From Psychroflexus maritimus (GTDB lineage: Bacteria > Bacteroidota > Bacteroidia > Flavobacteriales > Flavobacteriaceae), in contig NZ_JAANAS010000024.1 in NCBI RefSeq assembly GCF_011089875.1, positions 1 through 64,000 on the forward strand: 64,000 nucleotides of DNA, given 5' to 3'. How positions within the stretch are numbered: position 1 is the stretch's first letter; the number at the start of each line of letters is the position of its first letter. Positions 17,479 to 26,378 of this stretch are shown here, one piece after another. Under the pieces are notes generated by a model. That model saw only the letters and a list, made by a program, of their open reading frames with translations, was not told the origin of the DNA and did no database searches. Both the position numbers and the translations under genes were made by a program.

Positions 17479-18825
17479 ATGATTATTAAACAATATAACG
17501 ACGAAGCTTTAGCCCATTATTCTTACGCTATTATAAGCGAAGGAAAAATGGCTTTGGTTGATCCCTCTCGAGACCCGTCTCCCTATTATCAATTGGCAGA
17601 AGAGCATAATGCGAAAATAGTTGCTGTGTTTGAAACACACCCTCATGCTGACTTTGTAAGTTCACATTTGCAAATTCACAAAGAAACTGGAGCAACGATT
17701 TATGTTAGTAAAATGGTAGGTGCAGATTATCCGCATACTAGTTTTGATGAAGGCGATGAGTTTCAGTTAGGAAAAGTGAGCATTAAAGGTATTCACACCC
17801 CTGGACACTCACCAGATGGCATCACTTTTTACGCAAAAGATGAAAGTTCTGGAGACCAAGCTATGTTTACAGGTGACACTCTTTTTATAGGTGATGTTGG
17901 TCGCCCAGATTTACGCGAAAAAGCAGGTAATATGACTGCTAAAAGAAAAGAATTAGCAGAAATGATGTACCATACTATTCAAAATAAATTTAATGGATAC
18001 GATGACGAAGTTCTAATTTATCCCGCTCATGGGGCTGGAAGCTTATGTGGAAAAAACATGAGTGATGCTGCCAGTTCAACTTTAGGAAATGAACGAACAG
18101 GAAATTGGGCTTTTCTAGCTAAAAGCAAAGAAGATTTTGTAAAAGAAATTTTAAGTGACCAACCTTTTATTCCTTCCTATTTTGGCTATAATGTAGAAAT
18201 TAACAAGCGTGGTGCACAAAATTATGAGTTGTCAAAAGCAAAAGTACCAACACAATTAAATGTAAAGTCGGTTGAAAAAGATTACCTGGTAGTAGATGCT
18301 AGAGATGAAGCTGAATTTAAAAAAGGTCATTTGCCTGGAAGCATCAACATTATGGGAAGAAGTCAGCAGGATAAAATTGAAACTTGGTTAGGTGCCATTG
18401 TGCAACCAGAAGAAAAGTTTTATCTTGTTGTAGGCAGTTACGCCGACAGAAATCGTTTATTGAGTAGAATTGCTAAAATTGGTTATGAATCTCAAATTCT
18501 TTCGGTAGTGGTATTAGCTAAGAACGCTGAAGTAAAAAAGCAGGAAAAACTAAACCTTGAAGATTTCAAATCTAATCAAGAAAAATACACCATTATAGAT
18601 ATAAGAAATATACCTGAACATAATAATGACCCTAAGTTTGAGGCGGCAATAAACCACCCTCTAAATGAATTAAGAGAAAGTGCTAAAAACATCGACACCA
18701 CAAAGCCTGTAATAGTTCATTGCGCAGGGGGTTACCGAAGTGCTGCAGGCACTAGTATTATTCAATCAATTATTGGAAATGATACTGATGTATATGATTT
18801 AAGCACCGCTATTGAAGAGTTTTAA
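17479..18825 (+). CDS. CstB-like persulfide dioxygenase-rhodanese fusion
   Basis: A 448-residue multidomain sulfur enzyme. Residues 1-230 form an ETHE1-type metallo-beta-lactamase fold persulfide dioxygenase: THPHADFVSSH, HTPGHSPDG, TGDTLFIGDVGRPDL and YPAHGAGSLC supply the non-haem iron ligands. Residues about 255-350 form a rhodanese fold without its Cys (VVGSYADRNR at the active loop). Residues about 355-448 form a second rhodanese with catalytic Cys415 in VHCAGGYRS. This dioxygenase, pseudo-rhodanese, rhodanese order is that of staphylococcal CstB, which turns persulfides into thiosulfate. With the two genes before it, it forms a sulfide detoxification operon. No CstR-like repressor is adjacent. 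Confidence 0.92.
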   Translation: MIIKQYNDEALAHYSYAIISEGKMALVDPSRDPSPYYQLAEEHNAKIVAVFETHPHADFVSSHLQIHKETGATIYVSKMVGADYPHTSFDEGDEFQLGKVSIKGIHTPGHSPDGITFYAKDESSGDQAMFTGDTLFIGDVGRPDLREKAGNMTAKRKELAEMMYHTIQNKFNGYDDEVLIYPAHGAGSLCGKNMSDAASSTLGNERTGNWAFLAKSKEDFVKEILSDQPFIPSYFGYNVEINKRGAQNYELSKAKVPTQLNVKSVEKDYLVVDARDEAEFKKGHLPGSINIMGRSQQDKIETWLGAIVQPEEKFYLVVGSYADRNRLLSRIAKIGYESQILSVVVLAKNAEVKKQEKLNLEDFKSNQEKYTIIDIRNIPEHNNDPKFEAAINHPLNELRESAKNIDTTKPVIVHCAGGYRSAAGTSIIQSIIGNDTDVYDLSTAIEEF

Positions 18826-18979
18826 TTTAAAGTCTAACTAATAGTTTAAAATACCTATTTCATAAGATTGAAATTTAATAACAGAAAAATCTCAAGTTTC
18901 AATAACTAAAGGGTGAAATGTAATTTAGACAAATACATTCCTTTGACCAATTAGTTAAAAGTTGAAAGTTTGAAATAAA

Positions 18980-19009
18980 AAAAACGAGACCTGTTAAGGT
19001 CTCGTTTTT
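18980..19009. terminator. Bidirectional terminator between convergent genes
   Basis: A perfect 12-bp stem, AAAAACGAGACC with GGTCTCGTTTTT, loop TGTTAA. The sulfur cluster and the TonB-receptor gene converge on it. Confidence 0.92.
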
Positions 19010-19029
19010 AAATTAAATTAAATTTCAAA

Positions 19030-21621
19030 TTAGAAATTATACCTTAATGCAGCATTAAACGTTGTTCCATTTAAAATAATAAGTCCAAATCTATCAGATT
19101 GTTGAATAGCATCATTATCAAACAAATTATAAACATTAGCTGTAAATGTTAAACTCTGACCACTAATATTAAAGTCGTAATTAAAACCAGCATCTGAAAT
19201 ACTATAAGCAGGAAGCGTACCCACATTTTCAGTTTGCACAGAGTTGCTATCATTTTTCCATAATTGATCATACATATTGATATTGTAATATAAAGAAAAA
19301 CCTTCAAATGGAGTTGCTCTTATACCTAAACCTGCAGAAAACTGAGGGGCATTAGGTACTTTTATACCATCTCTATCCGTACCGTTTTCTGTACCTACAA
19401 GTTCACCTGTTTCATCATTATAAACAGAAACATTAGAAGAATCTTTAAACTGCCAGTTTCCACCAGAGATAAATCCAGTAAAAGTTACTGCATTAATTGG
19501 TCTGTATTGTAAATCAAACTCAAAGCCTTTGTGTAATTGTCTTACTCCTCTGTCGAAAATATTCAGCTCAATATCGTCACTTGGGTCATCTGGAGTTCCG
19601 TTATCATCAATACCATTATTTAAGATAACTCTATTATCCCAATCGGTGTAATAAAAATTCAAATTCGCTCTAAAGTTTTTATCATCATTTTCAAAAATAA
19701 AACCAAGCTCTAATCCTGTAATCTCTTCGTTATCTACAGATGGGTTTTCAAAAATTGCATTTGAACTTCTAATATTTTGGAAAATATTATCTAAGAATGG
19801 TTGTCTAGAATAAATACCAAGGTTTGTGAAAGCCTTCACATTTTTACCTATAGCATAAGAAGAACCAGCCTTTAAGTTATATCCAATTTTATTCTCTTTT
19901 TCAGATTTACCTGGATCGTCAAATCTTCCTTCTCTTTGGTAAGATTGATTAGATAATGCACCCTGAAAGTAAGCAGTTAAACCATCTTTATCGTATTCAA
20001 TTTGAGAGAATAAACCTTGATAATTAATATCTTCAGAATAGTCATAGTCAATTCTTTCATCTTCATCTGCGAAGTTAAATAAAGCTGCCCAAGGAGTTGC
20101 ATCAAATCTTTCTGTTACAACTGCACCATCAGGTCTGTCATTACCCCATCCAGAAAGACCATAAAAGTCGATTACTTGTCTGAAGTGATCACCTGTGTAA
20201 AATCTAATATCAGAACCAACACTAAATTCTAGTGATTCGCTTAAATCAGTAGTAAGAGTTGAAACAAGGCCATACCATTGGTGATTATTCATAGAACCTC
20301 TTCTAATGTATCCTGCACCAAGCGGAGCTCCATAATCACCTCCAACACCTATTTGTTGATTTTGTGCTGTAATTGCAGCATAATCTAATTGACCAAATAA
20401 TGGGCCGTCGCCATCAGGATCGGCGGTACGGATTCTTCCATCACCTCTTGGTCCAGTTCCTCCACCTCTACCCCAAGAGGCATAAGCAACAGATGATAAT
20501 TGAGTTTTTTCATCAATGTCCCAATCCCAGTTAAAGTTTAATACTGGTTTATGATAAAAATTCTGTCTTTCCGATTCAATACCATCCTCAGTATAGCCCC
20601 AGTGTTGATTAAACTTTGGGTCTGCATCTAAAACTTCTTGAGATTGTGACCATCTTTGACCATGTAATTGAGGCGCACCTGTTAACAATAAATTAAATGT
20701 ATGGTCATCATTAGGTCTATATCCAGCAGATAAAAAATAAGTTTGTCCTTGACCGTAAGTTCCTTTTGCCCATTTTCTATGACCTTGCCAGTGATCTAAT
20801 AAAAAAGAGAAAGACCATCCATTTTCATTTTCACCAGTATCATAAGAAGCTGTTGCTTTCATGTAACTATCGTTACCCCCTAGCATTCTAAAAAATCCAC
20901 CTTTTTCTCTTTCTGAAGATTTCATAATAAGGTTGATTGTACCACCAACAGAAGATATGGCTAATTTAGAAGCTCCTAAACCTCTTTGAACCTGAACAGC
21001 ATTTGCTACATCGGCAATACCTGCCCAATTAGACCAATAAACTCTACCATCTTCCATACCGTTTACAGGTTGTCCGTTTAATAAAGTAGCAATATTGGTT
21101 TGATCAAATCCACGCATAAAAATTTGAGAATCACCAAACCCTGTTTGACCAGACACATAGGTAGATGGGGTATATTTAATAATTTCAGGCACTTCCACAT
21201 TTCCTACAGCTCTTTGTTGGATTGTGCTTTTAGTTACAGTTGAAACTGCAACTGGAGTTGCTCTAGTATTCGCTAAGTCAATTACTCCGCTACCTACAAC
21301 AACCACTTCTTCTAATTGACTGCCAGCTTTCAGTCCAATTTCACCTAAATTGATTGAAGAATTAGAAGTTAAATCGAATTTTAACTCACGTGTTGTAAAA
21401 CCAAGAAAAGAAATTCTGATTTTACCAGTTGTTGAGCTTACCTTTAAGGTAAAATCACCATCAAAATTTGTAGTCGTTCCATCGCTAGAGCCATCGACTT
21501 CGATATTTGCTCCTGGGAGTGGAATTGACGTTTCTGAATCAACAACAGTACCAGTAACCGTTCCTTGTGCAAAAACAATACTACTTACAAATAGCATTAA
21601 AATAAGTAAATAATTTTTCAT
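19030..21621 (-). CDS. TonB-dependent receptor with carboxypeptidase-like N-terminal domain
   Basis: An 863-residue outer-membrane receptor that takes up a ligand using TonB energy. Order of parts: signal peptide (MKNYLLILMLFVSSIVFAQ), a carboxypeptidase-D regulatory-like beta domain (VTGTVVDSETSIPLPGANIEV), a TonB-box-like acidic stretch (LEEVVVVGSG), the plug (SQIFMRGFDQTNIATLLNGQPVN) and a 22-strand barrel ending in ALRYNF. The segment TADPDGDGPLFG contains Asp-rich calcium-like loops. There is no SusD partner and no iron regulator nearby, so the substrate is open. A -7 box lies 26 bp upstream. Confidence 0.93.
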   Translation of the reverse strand: MKNYLLILMLFVSSIVFAQGTVTGTVVDSETSIPLPGANIEVDGSSDGTTTNFDGDFTLKVSSTTGKIRISFLGFTTRELKFDLTSNSSINLGEIGLKAGSQLEEVVVVGSGVIDLANTRATPVAVSTVTKSTIQQRAVGNVEVPEIIKYTPSTYVSGQTGFGDSQIFMRGFDQTNIATLLNGQPVNGMEDGRVYWSNWAGIADVANAVQVQRGLGASKLAISSVGGTINLIMKSSEREKGGFFRMLGGNDSYMKATASYDTGENENGWSFSFLLDHWQGHRKWAKGTYGQGQTYFLSAGYRPNDDHTFNLLLTGAPQLHGQRWSQSQEVLDADPKFNQHWGYTEDGIESERQNFYHKPVLNFNWDWDIDEKTQLSSVAYASWGRGGGTGPRGDGRIRTADPDGDGPLFGQLDYAAITAQNQQIGVGGDYGAPLGAGYIRRGSMNNHQWYGLVSTLTTDLSESLEFSVGSDIRFYTGDHFRQVIDFYGLSGWGNDRPDGAVVTERFDATPWAALFNFADEDERIDYDYSEDINYQGLFSQIEYDKDGLTAYFQGALSNQSYQREGRFDDPGKSEKENKIGYNLKAGSSYAIGKNVKAFTNLGIYSRQPFLDNIFQNIRSSNAIFENPSVDNEEITGLELGFIFENDDKNFRANLNFYYTDWDNRVILNNGIDDNGTPDDPSDDIELNIFDRGVRQLHKGFEFDLQYRPINAVTFTGFISGGNWQFKDSSNVSVYNDETGELVGTENGTDRDGIKVPNAPQFSAGLGIRATPFEGFSLYYNINMYDQLWKNDSNSVQTENVGTLPAYSISDAGFNYDFNISGQSLTFTANVYNLFDNDAIQQSDRFGLIILNGTTFNAALRYNF

Positions 21622-21646
21622 CTTTTTTATGTTTATTTTTATATCT

Positions 21647-21654
21647 CAAAAGTA
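21647..21654 (-). promoter_or_regulatory. -7 promoter box of the TonB-receptor gene
   Basis: It reads TACTTTTG on the minus strand, 26 bp before the start codon. Confidence 0.5.
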
Positions 21655-21692
21655 GATTTAGATTAAAGTAATTAGGTTAGCTAAATTTTATT

Positions 21693-21992
21693 TTGATTTT
21701 AATTTTGTGTAAACTGATCACTAGGTTACTTTCAGATGAAAAGAACTTATCACAGCTATACATAAACTTCTTAAAAAGTCGCTATTTATTAAGGATAAAC
21801 AATCAAATCGCTAAAAATAGAATACACAAATCTAGTAACTTGAGTCTTAGTTACGAATTCACTAAAGGAAAGAAGAATAGCTTATTGAGTGATTTATTTA
21901 ATTCATCTGGTCTAGAAAAAAACATTAAAAACCCTTTAATTGAATTAGAATTAGAGAATTCACTTAGGCATCGCATCAACCAAAAAAAATAG
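21693..21992 (+). CDS. Doubtful hypothetical ORF
   Basis: A 99-codon frame opening at TTG, rich in Ser, Leu, Asn and Lys, with no motif, signal peptide or recognised family. The late part (SYEFTKGKKNSLLSDLFNSSG) has a protein-like look, and the frame ends cleanly, but there is no ATG and the composition matches AT-rich intergenic DNA. It could be a decayed gene or chance. The rest of the 605-bp gap (21622-22227) holds only the receptor promoter and no other credible feature. Confidence 0.2.
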   Translation: MILILCKLITRLLSDEKNLSQLYINFLKSRYLLRINNQIAKNRIHKSSNLSLSYEFTKGKKNSLLSDLFNSSGLEKNIKNPLIELELENSLRHRINQKK

Positions 21993-22227
21993 ACTCAAGG
22001 ATTGAATTATTTGATGAGAAGTCCATTTATTTTGGCTTAAATTGTGTTACCGTAAAGTTAATTAATAAATAAATCAAGTGTTTTTTTAAAAAATGGCACT
22101 AAATGTAAAACAAGCAAAACAAAGCCTTTCAATGTTAAGCAATTTCAGTGGTCTGCAAATGGATTGGTTTTCCTTGGAAAAATAAAAGCTACTTATACGT
22201 AAGATGAAGAAATATAGGATGTGAACT

Positions 22228-23142
22228 TTATTCGATATCAACTTTTAATCCTGTATAAGCATAACTAGCAGGTTCAAAAATTTCTTGTGCTTCTTTGACA
22301 AATAAATTTAAGTCTTTGTATCGAGCAGAAAAATGGCCAAGCAGCAAGTGTTTGGCTTTTGCTTTTCTAGCAATTAATGCGGCTTCAGTAGCTGTAGAAT
22401 GTCCAGTTTTATGGGCTAAATCTTCATGCGATGCTGAAGCTAAAAAAGTAGATTCGTGATAAAGTAAATTAGTGTAACTAATTAACGGAATTAGTTTTGG
22501 ATTATACGAAGTATCGCTACAAAAAGAATACGACTTAGGTAGATCTGGGGCTTCAGTGACTTTTTGAAAATCAATTTCTTCACCTGTTTCTGAAATCACA
22601 TTTTTAGACTGTTTCAATTTGTTGAAGTAAACTGGATTAATCTTTAAATCAACAGCTTTTTGGTAATTTAGTTTACGTTCTCCAGGTTTTTCTTGAAAAT
22701 GAAATCCATTGGTATAAACTCTGTGCAATAATGGGAGTGTTTTAATCTTGATTAAGTCGTCTTCAAAAATCACTTCAGAAGTTGTACTTGTTAATTCATT
22801 AAAGTTCAATTTGTAGGACAGAAATGAAGCACTAAGTTTCAACTGAATTTCAACAAATTCTTTAATACCCTTCGGGCCATGAATGCACAAACTTTCTTTT
22901 CTGTTAAGCAAACCAAAAGTAGTTAATAAACCCATTAAACCAAAGACATGATCACCATGCAAGTGAGAAATAAAAATATGCTTAAGTCTTGAAAATTTCA
23001 CCTTTTGTTGGCGCAATCTTACTTGGGTGCCTTCGCCACAATCTATCAAAAACAAGTGTCCTTTTACTTCTAGAATTTGAGCTGTAGGATGGGCATTTGA
23101 TTTTGGACTTGCAGAATGACAACCTAGAATTGTTAATTGCAT
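22228..23142 (-). CDS. rnz: Ribonuclease Z
   Basis: RNase Z is the endonuclease that trims the 3' end of tRNA precursors. The 304-residue protein has the metallo-beta-lactamase zinc motif FISHLHGDHVFGL, with further ligands in SFCSDTSYN and LLYHEST, and the His in LLLGHFSARY. The start MQLTILGCHSASP with later TAQIL is the usual N-terminus. It is the last gene of a pyrR-pyrB-(small protein)-rnz run and begins 1 bp after the stop of the small protein. Confidence 0.95.
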   Translation of the reverse strand: MQLTILGCHSASPKSNAHPTAQILEVKGHLFLIDCGEGTQVRLRQQKVKFSRLKHIFISHLHGDHVFGLMGLLTTFGLLNRKESLCIHGPKGIKEFVEIQLKLSASFLSYKLNFNELTSTTSEVIFEDDLIKIKTLPLLHRVYTNGFHFQEKPGERKLNYQKAVDLKINPVYFNKLKQSKNVISETGEEIDFQKVTEAPDLPKSYSFCSDTSYNPKLIPLISYTNLLYHESTFLASASHEDLAHKTGHSTATEAALIARKAKAKHLLLGHFSARYKDLNLFVKEAQEIFEPASYAYTGLKVDIE

Positions 23143-23143
23143 A

Positions 23144-23476
23144 TCAAAAACCTAATTCTCGTTCTAGTTCTTCCATATTCACCATATCTTCTGCTTCTAC
23201 TAAAGTAGGAACAACGTTTAATTCTTCAGGAACTTCGTCAATATTTATAGTGTCATTTACAATGACGAAAGATTTTTTGGATGATCGATGGTGATTAGAA
23301 ATCTCTAAATAAGCTAACAATTCATTTAATTGCAATTGGCCATATTTCAGTAAGTCAATTACTAAATTATCATTTTCAAATTGATGATGAATGCTTCCTA
23401 TAAAATCGGCAAATTTTACAGCATCATCCTTTTCATCCCTTAATAAAATATAGTTGTTTTTCTTTTGGCTAATCAT
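23144..23476 (-). CDS. Conserved small protein, possibly STAS-like
   Basis: A 110-residue soluble protein with no certain family. Alternating strands and helices (NYILLRDE, NLVIDLLKYGQ, LNELLAYLEIS, KSFVIVND, VPTLVEAEDMVNMEELERELGF) resemble a STAS/anti-sigma-antagonist fold, but the phospho-acceptor Ser/Thr motif is not evident. It overlaps the end of pyrB by 8 bp and sits 1 bp from rnz, so it is surely cotranscribed with both. I recall a similar small gene before rnz in other Flavobacteriia. Function unknown. Confidence 0.75.
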   Translation of the reverse strand: MISQKKNNYILLRDEKDDAVKFADFIGSIHHQFENDNLVIDLLKYGQLQLNELLAYLEISNHHRSSKKSFVIVNDTINIDEVPEELNVVPTLVEAEDMVNMEELERELGF

Positions 23477-24404
23477 AATTTTTAATTTTTGAAGCTAGTA
23501 AATACAAAACAGCCATTCTGATGGCTACTCCATTTTCTACCTGATTAAGAATAATGGCTTGGTTAGAGTCAGCTACATCACTGGTAATTTCAACACCTCT
23601 ATTAATTGGGCCAGGATGCATAATAGTAATTTCTTTATTCAATTTTTGTAATCGCTCAAGGTTGAGTCCGTATTGTTGTACATATTCTCTAGTGCTTGGA
23701 AAATAAGAATTGTCCATACGTTCGTTTTGAACCCGGAGCATATTTGCCACGTCACACCAGGCAAGCGCACGATCTAAATTAGGTTCAACTTCAACACCAA
23801 GATGTGCTATATGTTTGGGCATCAAAGTTAAAGGTCCACAAACCTTTACCGAAGCACCTAATTTTTGAAGCGCAAAAATATTACTTAGAGCTACTCTAGA
23901 ATGCAAAATATCACCAACAATCACTACTTTTTTTCCTGCTACATCGCCAAGTTTCTCACGAATAGAGAAGGCGTCTAAAAGTGCTTGGGTAGGATGTTCA
24001 TGTGCGCCATCACCAGCATTTACAATGGAGGCATTTACATTTTTAGACAGAAAGATGCCTGCCCCGGGATTAGGGTGACGCATGACCACTAAATCAACTT
24101 TCATTGATAAAATATTGTTCACGGTATCTACCAAAGTTTCTCCTTTTTTCACAGATGAAGAGGCTGCAGAAAAATTAACTACATCGGCGCTTAATCGTTT
24201 TTCAGCCAATTCAAATGAAAGCCTTGTACGTGTTGAATTTTCAAAAAACAAATTAGCGATGGTCACATCTCTAAGTGAAGGCACTTTTTTAATTGGTCGG
24301 TTAATTACTTCTTTAAAGTGATCTGCTGTTTCAAAAATCAGCTGAATGTCTTCTTCGCTAATGTATTTAATTCCAAGTAAATGATTTACGCTAAGTTCTT
24401 TCAT
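23469..24404 (-). CDS. pyrB: Aspartate carbamoyltransferase catalytic subunit
   Basis: PyrB condenses carbamoyl phosphate with aspartate, the committed step of pyrimidine synthesis. The carbamoyl phosphate motif FFENSTRTRLSFELA, the 80s-loop-like SSSVKKGE, HPTQALLDAF, and MHPGPINRGVE are all present. The open frame extends to ATG 24416, but family members start MKELSVNHLLGI, giving ATG 24404 and 311 residues, just clear of the pyrR stop. No pyrI regulatory subunit gene is next to it. Confidence 0.96.
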   Translation of the reverse strand: MKELSVNHLLGIKYISEEDIQLIFETADHFKEVINRPIKKVPSLRDVTIANLFFENSTRTRLSFELAEKRLSADVVNFSAASSSVKKGETLVDTVNNILSMKVDLVVMRHPNPGAGIFLSKNVNASIVNAGDGAHEHPTQALLDAFSIREKLGDVAGKKVVIVGDILHSRVALSNIFALQKLGASVKVCGPLTLMPKHIAHLGVEVEPNLDRALAWCDVANMLRVQNERMDNSYFPSTREYVQQYGLNLERLQKLNKEITIMHPGPINRGVEITSDVADSNQAIILNQVENGVAIRMAVLYLLASKIKNYD

Positions 24405-24405
24405 T

Positions 24406-24945
24406 TTATTCATCAATCAAAATTACAGAATTTTCTTTGTTGTCTTCAGACCAATTCACTTTTACTTTTTCTTCATTAATTACATCTACATGTTTACCCA
24501 CATAGTCTGGTTGAATAGGTAAATGTCTGCTAAACCTTCGGTCTATTAGACAGAGTAATTCAACTTCTAAAGGTCTCCCAAAAGATTGCAGTGCCGTAAG
24601 CGCAGAGTTAATGCTTCTTCCGGTATATAAAACATCGTCTATAAAAATAACGCGTTTTCCATCTACTACAAACGGTATTTCTGTAGTATTGGCTTCAAGT
24701 ACTTTTCCAGAACGTCTAAAATCATCGCGGTAAAAAGTAATATCTAGTTTACCAAATTCTACATCGGTTAAGTCATAGTCATTCTTTAAAATTTCTACTA
24801 AACGTTCGGCAAGGGCAACGCCTCTAGGCTGTAAACCAATTAAAACTGAATTTTGAAAAGTGGTATGGTTTTCAACCAATTGACAAGCTAAGCGTTGAAG
24901 CGTAACTGTCATTTCAGATGAATTGAGAAGCTGTTTCTGACTCAT
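24406..24945 (-). CDS. pyrR: PyrR uracil phosphoribosyltransferase / pyr regulator
   Basis: A 179-residue type I phosphoribosyltransferase with the PRPP motif VIFIDDVLYTGRSINSAL. PyrR in Firmicutes is an RNA-binding attenuator of pyr operons and a weak uracil phosphoribosyltransferase. Being directly ahead of pyrB fits a regulatory role here, but no attenuator hairpins were seen in the short leader before it, so it may act as an enzyme or by another route. A -7 box lies 20 bp before the ATG. Confidence 0.94.
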   Translation of the reverse strand: MSQKQLLNSSEMTVTLQRLACQLVENHTTFQNSVLIGLQPRGVALAERLVEILKNDYDLTDVEFGKLDITFYRDDFRRSGKVLEANTTEIPFVVDGKRVIFIDDVLYTGRSINSALTALQSFGRPLEVELLCLIDRRFSRHLPIQPDYVGKHVDVINEEKVKVNWSEDNKENSVILIDE

Positions 24946-24964
24946 AAGCTATGATTTCCAGTAG

Positions 24965-24972
24965 CAAAAATA
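24965..24972 (-). promoter_or_regulatory. -7 promoter box of the pyrR-pyrB-rnz operon
   Basis: It reads TATTTTTG on the minus strand, 20 bp before the pyrR start. Confidence 0.5.
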
Positions 24973-25056
24973 CTTAATTATAACTAGTTTTTGCAGATTT
25001 AAAAAAACGAAATTTGAATAAATTGTCAAATTCTTCGTTTTAGTCGATGAGATACT

Positions 25057-25064
25057 TATTTTTG
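25057..25064 (+). promoter_or_regulatory. -7 promoter box of the TlpA-type lipoprotein gene
   Basis: TATTTTTG, 23 bp before ATG 25087. Confidence 0.5.
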
Positions 25065-25086
25065 TAGAAAATTAAATGATTTTAAA

Positions 25087-26205
25087 ATGATACAAAGAAA
25101 TGGATTTTTTGCACTCGTGCTTATGTTATTGTCGTGTGGAAACAACGAACAATCAAAAATAATTGGTACAGTTGAAAATGTTGAAGATGGAGTTAAGGTT
25201 TACCGCTCTACATTAGGTGAACAAAATAACGCAGTACCCAAAGATACAGTTGTTTTGAAAAATGGAAAATTTGAGTTTTCCTTAAAAGATGCCGTACCCC
25301 AAGAATTAGGTGTGATTAGAATAGACGGGGTTAACACCAATATTTTTTATATCAATGATAATCAAGATATAGTGTTTGATATTTATCCAGACAGCACAAA
25401 AACTTTTAAAGTAAATGCTGGAAAAAACAACAAATTAATGAGTGAGTACCTAGACATGATGAATGAGTTTAGAAGTGGCATGCTCAACTTTCAAAATGAA
25501 TTAAGAGCGGCTACCGTTAAAGAAGACGCTCAAAGTTTAGGAACTATAAAAAAAGAAATGCGCTCATTTGAAAATGAGAAAATGAAGGAAGTAAAAGCTT
25601 TTGCTGATGGTAATACTGAATCTGTTGTTGGTATGATTGCTTATTCTGACTTACTGAACCAGAAAAAAGTAAACAATAAAGAGTTAAAAGAATTCTACGA
25701 TAAAGCAACAGATGAGGTGAAAAATCACGTTATGGGTAGAATGATTAAAGAGAAAATAGCTAAATTTAATGCTACTGATATTGGTGCTGTTGCTCCCGAT
25801 TTTAAAGGACCAACCCCAGACGGAAGTGAACTTGAACTCCACCAATCGCTTAAAAAATTAACTTTAGTAGATTTTTGGGCTTCTTGGTGTAAACCCTGCC
25901 GAATTGAAAACCCAAACATTGTAAGTATCTATAATGATTACAAAGACCAAGGTTTTCATGTAATTGGTGTATCCTTAGACCGTCAAAACCAAAAACAAAA
26001 ATGGATTCAAGCTATAGAAGATGATCAATTAACCTGGGACCATGTCTCTCACCTAAAGTTTTGGAAAGATCCAATTGCTGTTCAATACGGAGTAAGATCA
26101 ATACCACAAGCCTACCTATTAGATGAAGATGGAGTAATTATTGCAAAAAACTTAAGAGGAAATCAGTTAAGAGAAAAAGTAGCTGAATATTTAAAAGAAA
26201 ATTAA
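25087..26205 (+). CDS. TlpA-type thioredoxin lipoprotein with DUF4369 domain
   Basis: A 372-residue envelope thiol-disulfide oxidoreductase. It starts with a lipoprotein signal (FFALVLMLLSCG, lipidated Cys near residue 17), followed by a DUF4369-like beta domain (IIGTVENVEDGVKVYRS), a charged helical linker, and a C-terminal TlpA/AhpC-like thioredoxin domain with the active site WASWCKPC (Cys268 and Cys271) and the cis-Pro loop RSIPQAYL. Proteins of this build are common in Bacteroidota and probably reduce periplasmic disulfides; the partner is unknown. It has its own promoter box and terminator. Confidence 0.92.
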   Translation: MIQRNGFFALVLMLLSCGNNEQSKIIGTVENVEDGVKVYRSTLGEQNNAVPKDTVVLKNGKFEFSLKDAVPQELGVIRIDGVNTNIFYINDNQDIVFDIYPDSTKTFKVNAGKNNKLMSEYLDMMNEFRSGMLNFQNELRAATVKEDAQSLGTIKKEMRSFENEKMKEVKAFADGNTESVVGMIAYSDLLNQKKVNNKELKEFYDKATDEVKNHVMGRMIKEKIAKFNATDIGAVAPDFKGPTPDGSELELHQSLKKLTLVDFWASWCKPCRIENPNIVSIYNDYKDQGFHVIGVSLDRQNQKQKWIQAIEDDQLTWDHVSHLKFWKDPIAVQYGVRSIPQAYLLDEDGVIIAKNLRGNQLREKVAEYLKEN

Positions 26206-26227
26206 TTCTTTCAAATTTCACATATTT

Positions 26228-26264
26228 AAAGAGTAGGTAATTGATAAATAACTACCTACTCTTT
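26228..26264 (+). terminator. Rho-independent terminator after the TlpA-type gene
   Basis: A 12-bp stem, AAAGAGTAGGTA with TACCTACTCTTT, followed by a T run. Confidence 0.92.
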
Positions 26265-26378
26265 TTTTGTTTTAACATTTCAGTGAATTACTAGTTAAAA
26301 CAATCATAAACTAAAATTAAGAAGTAGGAATAATTGACTTTGTGATGTCTTATTAACGTAAAACCTAATATTATTACT

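Noticed and set aside
19030-21621. SusC-type glycan receptor
   Set aside because: No SusD-like lipoprotein gene is adjacent, so a polysaccharide utilisation locus is not supported.
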